NCBI GenBank assembly: GCA_034522075.1
Contig: JAXHLO010000016.1
Span: 1-64,000 of the forward strand
Direction of reading: 5' to 3'
DNA length: 64,000 nt
Source: UBA7803 sp034522075
GTDB taxonomy: Bacteria > Pseudomonadota > Gammaproteobacteria > Pseudomonadales > Azotimanducaceae
In this document: positions 54,674 to 63,208 of the stretch, one piece after another
Position numbering within the stretch: position 1 is the first letter of the stretch
Layout of the letters: the number at the start of each line of letters is the position of its first letter
Notes under the pieces: generated by a model
Told to the model about the DNA's origin: nothing
The model's database searches: none
Seen by the model: the letters and a program-made list of their open reading frames with translations, nothing else
Made by a program: the position numbers and the translations under genes

Positions 54674-54758
54674 GCCCAGGTGTTGGAACTGGTAGACAAG
54701 CTGGATTTAGGTTCCAGTGCCGCAAGGCGTGCGAGTTCGAGTCTCGCCCTGGGCACCA
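54674..54758 (+). tRNA. tRNA-Leu: tRNA-Leu (anticodon UAG)
   Basis: 85 nt including encoded CCA. Acceptor GCCCAGG/CCTGGGC, discriminator A; anticodon arm CTGGA-TTTAGGT-TCCAG with TAG at the anticodon positions; long class II variable arm TGCCGCAAGGCGT; T-arm GAGTTCGAGTCTC. All stems pair well. A REP copy begins two bases after the CCA. Confidence 0.95.
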
Positions 54759-54760
54759 GC

Positions 54761-54805
54761 TGTTGGAGCGACTTTCCAGTCGCGACCTGGAGGTCGCTCC
54801 TACAA
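54761..54805. repeat. REP copy 13
   Basis: GTTGGAGCGACTTTCCAGTCGC followed by the inverted ACCTGGAGGTCGCTCCTAC. It sits directly behind the tRNA-Leu gene. Confidence 0.9.
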
Positions 54806-54927
54806 GCCCTTCCATCGAAAATGCCTATCGTTTCCATGTAAACATTCGATTTCACAGATCGTTCGCCCTGCCCCATGATGCCGTCATCGCAACACGTCAC
54901 TCATGACTGGCAAGGAGTTCGAGCCTT

Positions 54928-55674
54928 ATGAACCACAAAACGACAGGCGACCGCATACCTGAGGTAACCTTCCGCACGCGAACCAGCACCGGCTGGCAGG
55001 ACGTGTCCACCCAGGATCTGTTCGCCGGCAGGACGGTCATCGTCTTCTCACTGCCCGGCGCATTCACCCCCACCTGCTCGTCCAGCCAGCTACCCGGCTA
55101 CAACAGCCTGGCCGGCGTGTTCAAGGCGAATGGTGTGGACGACATTCTGTGCGTATCGGTGAACGACGCGTTCGTCATGCAGGAGTGGCAGCGTTCGCAG
55201 AACGCCGACAACATCACCATGATCCCCGATGGCAACGGCGAGTTCACCGCCGGCATGGGCATGCTGGTGGACAAGCACGATCTGGGCTTCGGCCAGCGCT
55301 CCTGGCGTTACAGCATGCTGGTCCGTGACGGCGTCATCGAGCAGATGTTCGCGGAACCGGACAAGCCCGGCGACCCCTACGAGGTGTCCGACCCGGAAAC
55401 CATGCTGGAGCACCTGAACCCCAAGGCCGTCGTGCCGGACGCCATTGCGCTGCTGACGCGCATGGGCTGCCCGCACTGCCTGCGGGCCAAGGCACTGCTG
55501 GCCGACGCCGGCCTCACTTACGAGGAGATTCCGGTAACCGGTGCGCAGTCGCTGTACGCCCTGTCCGGTGGCCGGACCACGCCGCAGGTCTTCATCAACG
55601 GCCGGGTGATCGGCGGCGCCGATGATCTGGAGCAATACCTGAAAGACCGGCAGGCGGACCGCAACGCCGCTTGA
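54928..55674 (+). CDS. Peroxiredoxin-glutaredoxin fusion
   Basis: 248 residues. A Prx5-type peroxiredoxin (about 1-165) has the peroxidatic Cys in LPGAFTPTCSSSQLPGY. A C-terminal glutaredoxin (about 170-240) has GCPHCLRAKALLADAGL and GGRTTPQVFINGRVIGG (cis-Pro and GSH site). The fusion reduces hydroperoxides with glutathione directly. The frame is intact; GGAG-type ribosome site before ATG 54928. A strong hairpin follows the stop. Confidence 0.93.
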   Translation: MNHKTTGDRIPEVTFRTRTSTGWQDVSTQDLFAGRTVIVFSLPGAFTPTCSSSQLPGYNSLAGVFKANGVDDILCVSVNDAFVMQEWQRSQNADNITMIPDGNGEFTAGMGMLVDKHDLGFGQRSWRYSMLVRDGVIEQMFAEPDKPGDPYEVSDPETMLEHLNPKAVVPDAIALLTRMGCPHCLRAKALLADAGLTYEEIPVTGAQSLYALSGGRTTPQVFINGRVIGGADDLEQYLKDRQADRNAA

Positions 55675-55685
55675 CGTGCGCGAAC

Positions 55686-55716
55686 CCGGGCCGGGCAGCC
55701 GTACTGCCCGGCCCGG
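55686..55716. terminator. Strong hairpin between convergent genes
   Basis: A perfect 13-bp GC stem (CCGGGCCGGGCAG and its complement) around a CCGTA loop, between the peroxiredoxin stop and the TonB-receptor stop. Only a weak T tract follows, so it may act as a bidirectional terminator or mRNA stabiliser. Confidence 0.6.
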
Positions 55717-55721
55717 TCCTC

Positions 55722-57970
55722 TTACAGTTTCATGGCCAGACGAACGCCGGCCGTGCGCGGCTTACCCCACACCCCGTAACCCCAGTCCGGACCCAAGGTA
55801 TTCTGATAGGTGTAATACTCTTCGTCGGTGAGGTTGCGGACGAAGGCTTCCACCGTGTACGTACCTTCCAGCGAACTCCATGCCACCTTGGCATTGGCCA
55901 GGCCGTAGCGTCGTCTGCGAAGTGGAATACGGATCATTCTCGATCTGCAGGTAATGGTCATCCTGCCACGCATAATCGCCCTGCAGCGCGATCTCGCCGC
56001 GGTCGCCCAGGTTGACGTAATAGCGGGCGACGATGTTCGTAGGTGAGGCCCGGCGCCGAGGGCAGCTCGTTGCCGTCCAGGGTGTAGTTGTCGCCGGCGA
56101 CGATGAAGATCTGGTCGGACTCGAACTCGGTGTCGAGCAGGCCGAGCCCTGCGATGACCTCGAAGCTTGTCGCTGATCCGGGCGTTGAGCTCGAACTCCG
56201 CACCCGTGCCCTCGACATCGCCGGCGTTGGTGATGACGCTGCCCGTCGCCACGGTCAGGAACACCTGGGCCTGGAAGTCCTCCACCTTGTAGTGGAACGC
56301 GGAGGCGTTCAGGCGGATGCGATCGTCCATCGGCGAGCCGAGTCTTCAGACCCAGCTCGTAGTTGATCACCTCCTCGGAGGTCACCGGCAGCGTGGCCCG
56401 GTCGGATGCGTTGTAGCTGGCCGAGAAGCCCCGCTCTTGAAGCCGGTGGAGACGTTGCGCGTACACCAGCGTCCCCGCCCGCGGCCGCCATTCCAGGCCG
56501 AGGCGACCGGTCCAGGCGTTCTCGGACAGATCTGCGATCGGCCTGCGATCGGCGGATTGAAGAAGCTGACGGGGGACCTCTGCTCGAAGTCCCGGTTCTC
56601 GTCCGTGTAGCGGGCACCGACCACGCCGGTCCACTGCGGGGTGAAGTCCCACTCGTACTGGCCGAACACCGCCCAGGACTGGGTCTCCAGCAGCACGTCC
56701 TCCTCGTGGAAGAAGCCGCCGAAGACCGCGGCATCCGCCGTGGTCGGTGCCTGGGTGAACAGGTCCCGCTCGTCGTCGTAGAGATAGATGCCCGCCACCC
56801 AGTTGCTGCCGGTCGGAAGCCCCGTTGAGCCGGAACTCCTGGGTGATCTGCTCGGCGTCGGCAGTGTACTGCTCGTCGAAGAAGATCACCGAGGTGCCGT
56901 CGCCGTCGTCCTGCAGGAACTTGTCCAGCTCCTCGTAGGCGGTGAGCGAGGTGAAGGTGATCCGGTCGGTCAGATCGGAGGTGAAGTCGATCGGACACGC
57001 CGAAGGTGTCGATGGTGGTGTTCAGACCCCCGCTGGCACTGGATGCCACGTGCTCCGGATCGAAGTTGCCGTTGACGGCCTCCTCGCCGGTAAAGCCGAA
57101 GGTGTTGCTGCTGCACTTGCCGTTCTGGATGCGGTCGACAGAGCAGGTCTGCGTCAGGTCGTCCGGATCCAGATAGCCCATGTGGGCGAAGCCGACCGAG
57201 GCCTGGTCTGCCTCGCTGCCGTGGACGTTGAGCAGCAGCGAGCTGCCGGTTCCCACGGTCGATGTCCGAGCTGGCCGCGGTAGCCGAAGCTGTCGGTCTC
57301 GTTCAGGTCCTCGCCATTGACCGTGTTGGTCTGCCAGCCGTCGTCCTTGGTGCGACTTCACGCGCCAGACGGCCACGGATGCGGTCCGTGATCGGCCCGC
57401 TGATCGCCGCCTCTGGAATGACCGCTCGGAATAGCTGCCGAAGCTCGCGCTGGCTTCGGCCTCGAACTCGTCGGTGGGCTTGCGCGAGACGTAGTGGACC
57501 AGGCCGCCGGTGGTGTTGCGGCCGTAGATCGTGCCCTGAGGGCCGCGCAGGACCTCGACCCGCTCCAGGTCGAACAACTGGATGGCCGAGCCCGCCGGAT
57601 TGCCGCGATAGACGTCATCCACGTAGATGGAGACGGGCGACTCCCAGGAGTCGGAGAAGTTGACCAGGCTGATACCGCGCAGACTGACTGACGGGCTCGA
57701 TGCCTCGCCGAAGATGGCGAAGAAGTTCATGTTGGGTACCTGCTGGGTGATTTCCAGGCCCTCTTCGAAGCCCATCCTGTCGATGGCGTCGCCGGTGAAC
57801 GCGCTCACTGCTACCGACACGTCCTGCATGGACTGCTCGCGCTTCTGTGCCGTGACGGTGACTTCCTCGATCACCGATTGAGCCGCCATGGCTGGTCCGG
57901 CGATGACCGCGCAGGCCACGCCCCAGAGCCAGGCCCAACGGCCCCCTGTGCTGTGGTTGATTTTCGGCAT
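55722..57970 (-). pseudogene. TonB-dependent outer-membrane receptor, multiple frameshifts
   Basis: A signal peptide (WAWLWGVACAVIAGPAMAAQ), then the TonB box/plug start SVIEEVTVTAQKREQSMQDV and plug motifs SPSVSLRGISLVNFSDSW and LRGPQGTIYGRNTTGGLVHY. Many barrel strands and the C-terminal motif VRNLTDEEYYTYQ...TAGVRLAMKL-stop with terminal hydrophobic residue. Total about 750 residues, normal for the FyuA-like/SusC-like receptors that import siderophores or sugars. At least six shifts (for example near 57420, 57260, 56990, 56820, 56340, 56180 and 55920) break the barrel. It cannot be made from this sequence. Confidence 0.82.
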
Positions 57971-58161
57971 GTCTCTCTCCTGACGACGAAGCCGGGCGCG
58001 CCGGGGCCGGAGACGTCGAGATGGTTTGGTTTTTTGTTTTTTGACGGCACCTCGGACTGCGGGGCGAGGCGCGGGCGCGCGAGATCAGGTTTGCCGGAAG
58101 CCTACCAGACCGTTGGCGATATTGACAGGAAGGTGGACGGGAGAGACCGCGGGCGGGCTTG

Positions 58162-58398
58162 TCAGCCTGCAGCCTGCACGCCGACGGCATGGCGCCGGCA
58201 TTCTTCCTCGAGGCGCAGCAGCACTTCAGTCACCGGCATGTAGATGAACTCGGTGCGCTGGTCGTAGCGGCAGCTCAGCCGGGCCAGGCCGGATTCGCGG
58301 TCGGCATCGAGCACGAAGTGCAACCGGCCATCATAGGTGAAGACCCGGCCGACAATGCGGCTCTCAACGGAGCGGACGTACTGCTCAATCGTATCCAT
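58162..58398 (-). CDS. Small conserved hypothetical protein
   Basis: 78 residues from ATG 58398 (MDTIEQYVRSVESRIVGRVF). No signal or membrane segment; a mixed alpha/beta pattern with FVLDADRESGLARLSCRYDQ and IYMPVTEVLLRLEEECRR. The start is preferred over 58407 by context. Function unknown. Confidence 0.6.
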   Translation of the reverse strand: MDTIEQYVRSVESRIVGRVFTYDGRLHFVLDADRESGLARLSCRYDQRTEFIYMPVTEVLLRLEEECRRHAVGVQAAG

Positions 58399-58482
58399 GG
58401 CGCGCACTATCCCAGAACGCCCTCCGGCGTTATGTGATGCACGTCATCCCCTTACACCGGTGTTACATGGCTGGACGGCCCA

Positions 58483-60300
58483 TCACTCCACGGTCACGCT
58501 TTTCGCCAGGTTGCGCGGGCGGTCCACCTCGCACCCCCGGGCCAGGGCCGCGTAATAGGCCATGAACTGCAGCGGGATCAGCATGAGCAGCGGCGCCAGC
58601 ACCTCGTGGCTGGTGGGCACCTTCACCCGCAGGGTCGGATCGCCGGGTAGATCGTCCACCTGGGTCACCGCATAAACGGGGCCTTCCCGCGCACGGATCT
58701 CTTCGATGGAGCCCATATTCTTGGCGAGCTGTTCGTCGTCCGGCACCAGGGCCACCGTGGGCGTGGTCGGCGAGATCAGCGCCAACGGCCCGTGCTTGAG
58801 CTCAGAAGCCGCATAAGCTTCCGCATGTATGTAGCTGACTTCCTTGAGTTTTAGCGCCCCTTCCATGGCCAGGGCATAACCGTTGCCGCGGCCGATGAAG
58901 TACGCGTTGTCATAAGCGGCGATGGATTCGCCCAGGCGCTGAAACTCGGGTTCACGCGTGAGCAGCTCTGCCACCTGATCACCCAGCGCATTCAGCGCCC
59001 GCAGCAGCCGCTCGCCCTCGGCATGAGAAAGATCCCGCGTGCGCCCGAACAGCAGCCCGATCAGCGCGAACACCACCACCGTGGCCACGAAGGTCTTGGT
59101 CGACACCACGGCCACCTCCGCCCCGGCATGCAGATACACCCCGGCGCCGCAGGTGCGCGCGATGCTGCTGCCGACGCTGTTGACCACCCCCAGCACGGTG
59201 CCGCCTTTGCGCTGAATTTCTTCCACGGCAGCCAGGGTGTCGTAGGTCTCGCCGGACTGGCTGACGGCAAAGTACAGGGTGTCGGGCTCGATGATGGGGT
59301 TGCGGTAGCGGAATTCCGCCGCGGGCTCCGCATCACAGGGAATGCGCGCGAGCTGCTCGACGATGCCGGCGCCGATGCGCCCGGCAATATAGGCCGAGCC
59401 GCAGCCGAGAATCTTGATGCGCTTGACGCCGAGCAGGTCCTTGGGCTGCAGGTTCATGCCGTCGAGCCGGGCAGTGGCGAAGCGTTCGTCTATACGGCCG
59501 CGCAGCACCCGCTCGATCACCTCCGGCTGCTCGTAGATCTCCTTCATGGTGAAGTGGCTGAAGTTGCCGCGGTCGTGATCTTCCAGAACGGCGTCCACCT
59601 GGGCGGGCGTTTTTTCCGCCACGCCGGCATCCAGCGTGGTGACCCGGTAGCCGTCGGCGGTGAGATGGGCAATCTCGCCGTCGTCCAGATAGACCACCTG
59701 CTGGGTGTGACGCACCAGTGCCGCCACATCCGAGGCGGCAAACATCTCGTGCTCGCCGATGCCCAGGACCATGGGGCTGCCGCGTCGCGCGACCACCATC
59801 TCGTCGGGCCGGTCACGGTCCAGCACCGCCAGGCCGTAGGCGCCCTGCACGTCGAGCAGCGCCAGACGCACCGCTTCCACCAGGCTGTCGGCCTCCTGCG
59901 CGGCGATCAGATGGGCCAGCAGCTCGCTGTCGGTTTCCGAGATGAACGTGCGCCCCATGGCGGTCAGACGGGCCCGCAGCTCGCGGGCGTTCTCGACGAT
60001 GCCGTTGTGAATCAGCGCGATGCGCCCGTCGCTGTCCATGTGCGGGTGGGCGTTGATGTCGCTGGGCGCGCCGTGGGTGGCCCAGCGCGTGTGGCCGATG
60101 CCCACATTGGCGCTGATGCGCGCCGGCAGCTTGGCTTCCATGTCGCGCACCCGGCCTTTGGATTTGAACACGGCCAGCTTGCCGGCCCGGTGCACGGCAA
60201 TGCCCGCCGAGTCGTAGCCGCGGTATTCCAGCCGATGCAGGCCCTCCACCAGAATGGGCACGGCCTGATTGCGGCCGACGCATCGACGCACACCGCGCAT
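58483..60300 (-). CDS. glmS: Glutamine-fructose-6-phosphate aminotransferase, catalytic Cys position altered
   Basis: 605 residues, normal length. It makes glucosamine-6-phosphate for peptidoglycan and LPS. The glutaminase domain has LHRLEYRGYDSAGIAV and GIGHTRWATHGAPSDINAHP. The two SIS isomerase domains include KILGCGSAYIAGRIG, VSQSGETYDTLAAVEEI and SELKHGPLALISPTTPTVAL, with the C-terminal PRNLAKSVTVE. The expected start MCGIVGCVGR reads MRGVRRCVGR: the nucleophile Cys2 codon is CGC (Arg) at 60295-60297. If real, glutamine use would be lost. The same junction shows a missing stop in the upstream gene, so local sequence error is plausible. Confidence 0.9.
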   Translation of the reverse strand: MRGVRRCVGRNQAVPILVEGLHRLEYRGYDSAGIAVHRAGKLAVFKSKGRVRDMEAKLPARISANVGIGHTRWATHGAPSDINAHPHMDSDGRIALIHNGIVENARELRARLTAMGRTFISETDSELLAHLIAAQEADSLVEAVRLALLDVQGAYGLAVLDRDRPDEMVVARRGSPMVLGIGEHEMFAASDVAALVRHTQQVVYLDDGEIAHLTADGYRVTTLDAGVAEKTPAQVDAVLEDHDRGNFSHFTMKEIYEQPEVIERVLRGRIDERFATARLDGMNLQPKDLLGVKRIKILGCGSAYIAGRIGAGIVEQLARIPCDAEPAAEFRYRNPIIEPDTLYFAVSQSGETYDTLAAVEEIQRKGGTVLGVVNSVGSSIARTCGAGVYLHAGAEVAVVSTKTFVATVVVFALIGLLFGRTRDLSHAEGERLLRALNALGDQVAELLTREPEFQRLGESIAAYDNAYFIGRGNGYALAMEGALKLKEVSYIHAEAYAASELKHGPLALISPTTPTVALVPDDEQLAKNMGSIEEIRAREGPVYAVTQVDDLPGDPTLRVKVPTSHEVLAPLLMLIPLQFMAYYAALARGCEVDRPRNLAKSVTVE

Positions 60301-60596
60301 CTGCGGCGCCCCCGATGCCGGTAGATCATGCGTCTGATCTGGCGCTCGGTATACGGCGGCTGGGCGAACGGGCGCGCAGCCACCTCCTCGACGAGGCACC
60401 GGTAAATGTCCGGGTTCTTCAACCCGGATCGGGTCAATTCACGATGACGGCGGGCGACGTAGTCGTGGACGGTCTCGGTGTATTGGGCGACGACGTCTTC
60501 GACGATGCGCCGGGCGACCGCTTCGGATACCCCGCTGCTGGCGGCGATGCGGGCAGCCAATTCATCGAGTTCTACGTGCGTGGAGTCCACTGCCAT
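60301..60596 (-). CDS. Small conserved protein upstream of glmS
   Basis: About 95-98 residues from ATG 60596 (MAVDSTHVELDELAARIAAS). Helical: VARRIVEDVVAQYTETVHDY, RRHRELTRSGLKNPDIYRCL and a C-terminal block ARPFAQPPYTERQIRRMIY. I recall similar small proteins encoded directly before glmS in other gammaproteobacteria, with the end at the R-R-x-x-Y motif. Here no stop follows and the frame runs over the glmS start to 60012. Role unknown; possibly co-regulated with amino-sugar synthesis. Confidence 0.6.
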
Positions 60597-60789
60597 GAGT
60601 CAAGCATGGCAGATGCAGTGAAAACTTCCAGGTTTCTGACCGAATTAGGGCAGAATTTTACATATTCATAAAATCTGTTCTGAGCTAACCTGCCGCACCC
60701 ATCCCGGGACCGCTTACCAAGAACCGCGTCCAAGTGTGTTCGGCAGCTGCCGGTAGCGCTCATTTGCACGACGTGGCATTCTTTGACAC

Positions 60790-61014
60790 ATGGAGAGATA
60801 CACCGTAACGGTCCGATGGGATGGTGAGGCGCATGTCTGGTACGTGGCAGATTCCGACGTGCCCGGGCTCGCTACCGAGGCCGAAACGCTGGAAGAAATC
60901 GAGCAGAAACTGACCGTCATGATTCCCGAACTGCTCGAACTCAATGACCCGGAGTATCAGCCCCACCGCGTTCCCTTCGAACTGATCGCTCACAAACATG
61001 AGTTGTCCGCATAG
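60790..61014 (+). CDS. HicB-like (DUF1902) antitoxin
   Basis: 74 residues, intact: MERYTVTVRWDGEAHVWYVA, DSDVPGLATEAETLEEIEQK and LTVMIPELLELNDP. DUF1902 proteins form half of a HicB-like partial RNase H fold and pair with a small HicA-type toxin encoded immediately after, as here (3 bp gap). Confidence 0.8.
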   Translation: MERYTVTVRWDGEAHVWYVADSDVPGLATEAETLEEIEQKLTVMIPELLELNDPEYQPHRVPFELIAHKHELSA

Positions 61015-61017
61015 CGG

Positions 61018-61215
61018 ATGGGAGACTTCTCCCCGGAGTTAAAGCGGATGCTCGGGAGGCGGGCTGTCAGTTTGTGCGTCCGGGGAAGGGCGATCACGAC
61101 ATCTGGCACAGCCCTATCTCTAACCGGAGATTCCCGGTCGATCAAGAAAATCAAATCCCGCCATACGGCCAGCGCCGTCCCTCGAGCAAGCGGCCGGTTT
61201 CCGAAGGCATTCTGA
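61018..61215 (+). pseudogene. HicA-like toxin, two compensating frameshifts
   Basis: MGDFSPELKRML opens in frame; the middle reads EAGCQFVRPGKGDHDIWHSP then ISNRRFPVDQE one frame over, and the end returns to KSRHTASAV and PKAF-stop. Joined, this is a complete HicA-type mRNA interferase with the catalytic-type His in GDHDIWHSP. In the literal frame (65 residues) the middle is replaced by an unrelated sequence, removing that His. Shifts near 61056 and 61148. Confidence 0.72.
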
Positions 61216-61246
61216 GGCGGCTGACCGTAACGCAGCTGGCCTAGTG

Positions 61247-61334
61247 TGGTGCCCGGGGCGGGACTCGAACCCGCACAGCCTTTCGGCCCAGGATTTTCCA
61301 GTCCCCTTGTGTCTACCAGTTTCACCACCCGGGC
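61247..61334 (-). tRNA. tRNA-Leu: tRNA-Leu-like gene with abnormal anticodon arm
   Basis: 88 nt with encoded CCA. The acceptor GCCCGGG/CCCGGGC, D-arm GGTGAAACTGGTAGACAC, long variable arm GGGCCGAAAGGCTGT and T-arm CGGGTTCGAGTCCCG are those of tRNA-Leu(UAA). The anticodon region reads AAGGGGACTGGAAAATCCTG, where AAGGGACTTAAAATCCCTT-like sequence is expected. The stem has only three clean pairs, the loop is eight bases, and no Leu anticodon is in position. Either an error, a dead copy or an unusual tRNA. Confidence 0.75.
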
Positions 61335-61427
61335 GGCGCCTGCAACATACCGTTCACGGCGGCCGATATCGAGCTGCACGCGCCGGCTGCACTGCACGCT
61401 ACAATAGCCCCCTGGCAACGGCTCGAG

Positions 61428-62237
61428 ATGTCTATGGAATTCAAAGCGCTGGCCATCGATCTGGATGGCACGCTGCTGGTGGGCGAACATATCCCGGAAG
61501 ACAACATCACGGCGCTGCGCGCGGCCCGGGACGCCGGCCTCATGATCATCATCGCCACCGCGCGCTGGAAGCAGATGGCCCAGCGGGTGGAAGCACAGAT
61601 CGGCATCGAGGGGCCGGCCATTACCTGCTCCGGGGCCCAGGTGTACGTGCCCGATCTCGGCCGCGACATCTTCGACGAGCGCCTGCCGGAGGATTTCACC
61701 CGCGACCTCTATGCCCTGTGCGATGCGGAGCGCTGCATCGCCACCATCACCGTGGAAGACCAGGTGCTGCTGAAGCTCGACGGCCAGCCGGACCCGGCCG
61801 CCATGCCGCCGGAGATGACCTGGGTGCCGAAGCTCACGGGCGCCGACCCCAGCCTGCCGCGGGTGGCCAACATTCAGGGTTCGGTCATCTACCAGCGCAT
61901 CCGCGACGAGTTGAAACCGCGTTATGCCGACCGGGTGCACTTCTTCGACAGCATCGGCCCGTCGGGCAAGGTCATCTATACCCTCACCTCCGCCAAGGCG
62001 AGCAAGGGCAAAGCCCTGGAGCAGGCGTGTGCGCACCTGGGCATCACTCCCGCGGAAGTCATCACTTTCGGCGACGCCGAGAACGACATCGAGATGTTCC
62101 GCATCTCCGGGGCGTCGGTGGCCATGGGCCAGGCCGACGAACGTACCCGGGCGGCGGCTACCGTGGTGACGGCCCGCAACGACGAAGCCGGCGTGGCACG
62201 CGCGGTGGAACGCCTGCTCGCTACCGGAACCCTCTGA
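61428..62237 (+). CDS. HAD-superfamily phosphatase, Cof type
   Basis: 269 residues. Motif I LAIDLDGTLLVGEHI (nucleophile Asp), motif II IIIATARWKQ, a type IIB cap in the middle, motif III Lys in TLTSAKASKGKALEQAC and motif IV VITFGDAENDIEMFRISG. These act on sugar or nucleotide phosphates. Two starts 6 bp apart (61428 and 61434) are possible. It precedes the lipase gene by 11 bp. Confidence 0.9.
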   Translation: MSMEFKALAIDLDGTLLVGEHIPEDNITALRAARDAGLMIIIATARWKQMAQRVEAQIGIEGPAITCSGAQVYVPDLGRDIFDERLPEDFTRDLYALCDAERCIATITVEDQVLLKLDGQPDPAAMPPEMTWVPKLTGADPSLPRVANIQGSVIYQRIRDELKPRYADRVHFFDSIGPSGKVIYTLTSAKASKGKALEQACAHLGITPAEVITFGDAENDIEMFRISGASVAMGQADERTRAAATVVTARNDEAGVARAVERLLATGTL

Positions 62238-62248
62238 GGAAACCTGCC

Positions 62249-63208
62249 ATGCCCGACACCTTCAAGCTGAACGCCGGCGACGGCCAGCGCCTGCACGTGT
62301 ACCGCTGGCTGCCCGATGACGCTCCCCGCGCCGTGGTACAGATCGCCCACGGCATGGGCGAGCACGCGGCGCGCTACGATGCTGCTGCCCGGGCGCTGAA
62401 CCAGGCGGGCTACGCCGTCTATGCCAACGACCATCGCGGTCACGGCAGCACGGCCGACCCGGAACGGCTCGGCTGGCTCGGCGACAACGGCTGGAACCGG
62501 GTGGTCAGCGATGCCGCGGACCTGACCCACCACATCCGCAGGGAGCATCCGGGCCTGCCGGTGGTGCTGTTCGGCCACAGCATGGGCGCCATGCTCAGCC
62601 AGCAGTACCTGTATCGATACGGCAGCCTGATCGACGCCGCCGTGCTGTCCGGCTCCCCGGGCGTGGCCGGACGCTTGCAAGCCTGGCTGTCGCGCAATCT
62701 GGCCCGCTTCGAACGCTGGCGGCTCGGCGCCGACGCGGAAAGCCCGCTGCTGCAGAAACTGCTGTTCGGCAAAGCCAATACGCCGTTCGAAGCGCCGGAC
62801 AGCACCGGCTTCGAATGGCTCTCGCGCGATGCCGAACAGGTCGCCGCCTATGTGAACGATCCGTACTGCGGCTTCGTGCTGCGCGCCGGCAGCCTCTACG
62901 AACTGTTCGTCGGCGCCCGGGCGGCGCGGAGCATGGAAAACGTGCTGCAGATACCGGCGGGACTACCGGTCTACATATTCTCCGGCAGCGACGATCCCGT
63001 GCACGGCGAGGGGCGCAATCTGCAGCGCCTGCTGGATCTGTATCGAAGCCACCTGCAGCACGTGGAAGACCGCCTGTATGACGGCGGGCGTCACGAAATG
63101 CTCAACGAGATCAACCGCGACGCGGTGATTCAGGATCTGCTGGCCTGGCTCGACAAAGCCGTCGACGGCCCGGGCAGCTCTTCGACCAGGGCCGCGTCAC
63201 CGAACTGA
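62249..63208 (+). CDS. Monoacylglycerol lipase-type alpha/beta hydrolase
   Basis: 319 residues from ATG 62249 with GAGGAAA upstream. Oxyanion VVQIAHGMGEHAARYD, DHRGHGSTA, nucleophile VVLFGHSMGAMLSQQYL, Asp in IFSGSDDPVHGEGR and His in YDGGRHEMLNEIN. HGMGEHxxRY is the hallmark of bacterial and eukaryotic monoglyceride lipases/lysophospholipases. Its 3' end overlaps the convergent acyltransferase by 79 bp, so the two transcripts are antisense there. Both enzymes act on glycerolipids. Confidence 0.92.
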   Translation: MPDTFKLNAGDGQRLHVYRWLPDDAPRAVVQIAHGMGEHAARYDAAARALNQAGYAVYANDHRGHGSTADPERLGWLGDNGWNRVVSDAADLTHHIRREHPGLPVVLFGHSMGAMLSQQYLYRYGSLIDAAVLSGSPGVAGRLQAWLSRNLARFERWRLGADAESPLLQKLLFGKANTPFEAPDSTGFEWLSRDAEQVAAYVNDPYCGFVLRAGSLYELFVGARAARSMENVLQIPAGLPVYIFSGSDDPVHGEGRNLQRLLDLYRSHLQHVEDRLYDGGRHEMLNEINRDAVIQDLLAWLDKAVDGPGSSSTRAASPN

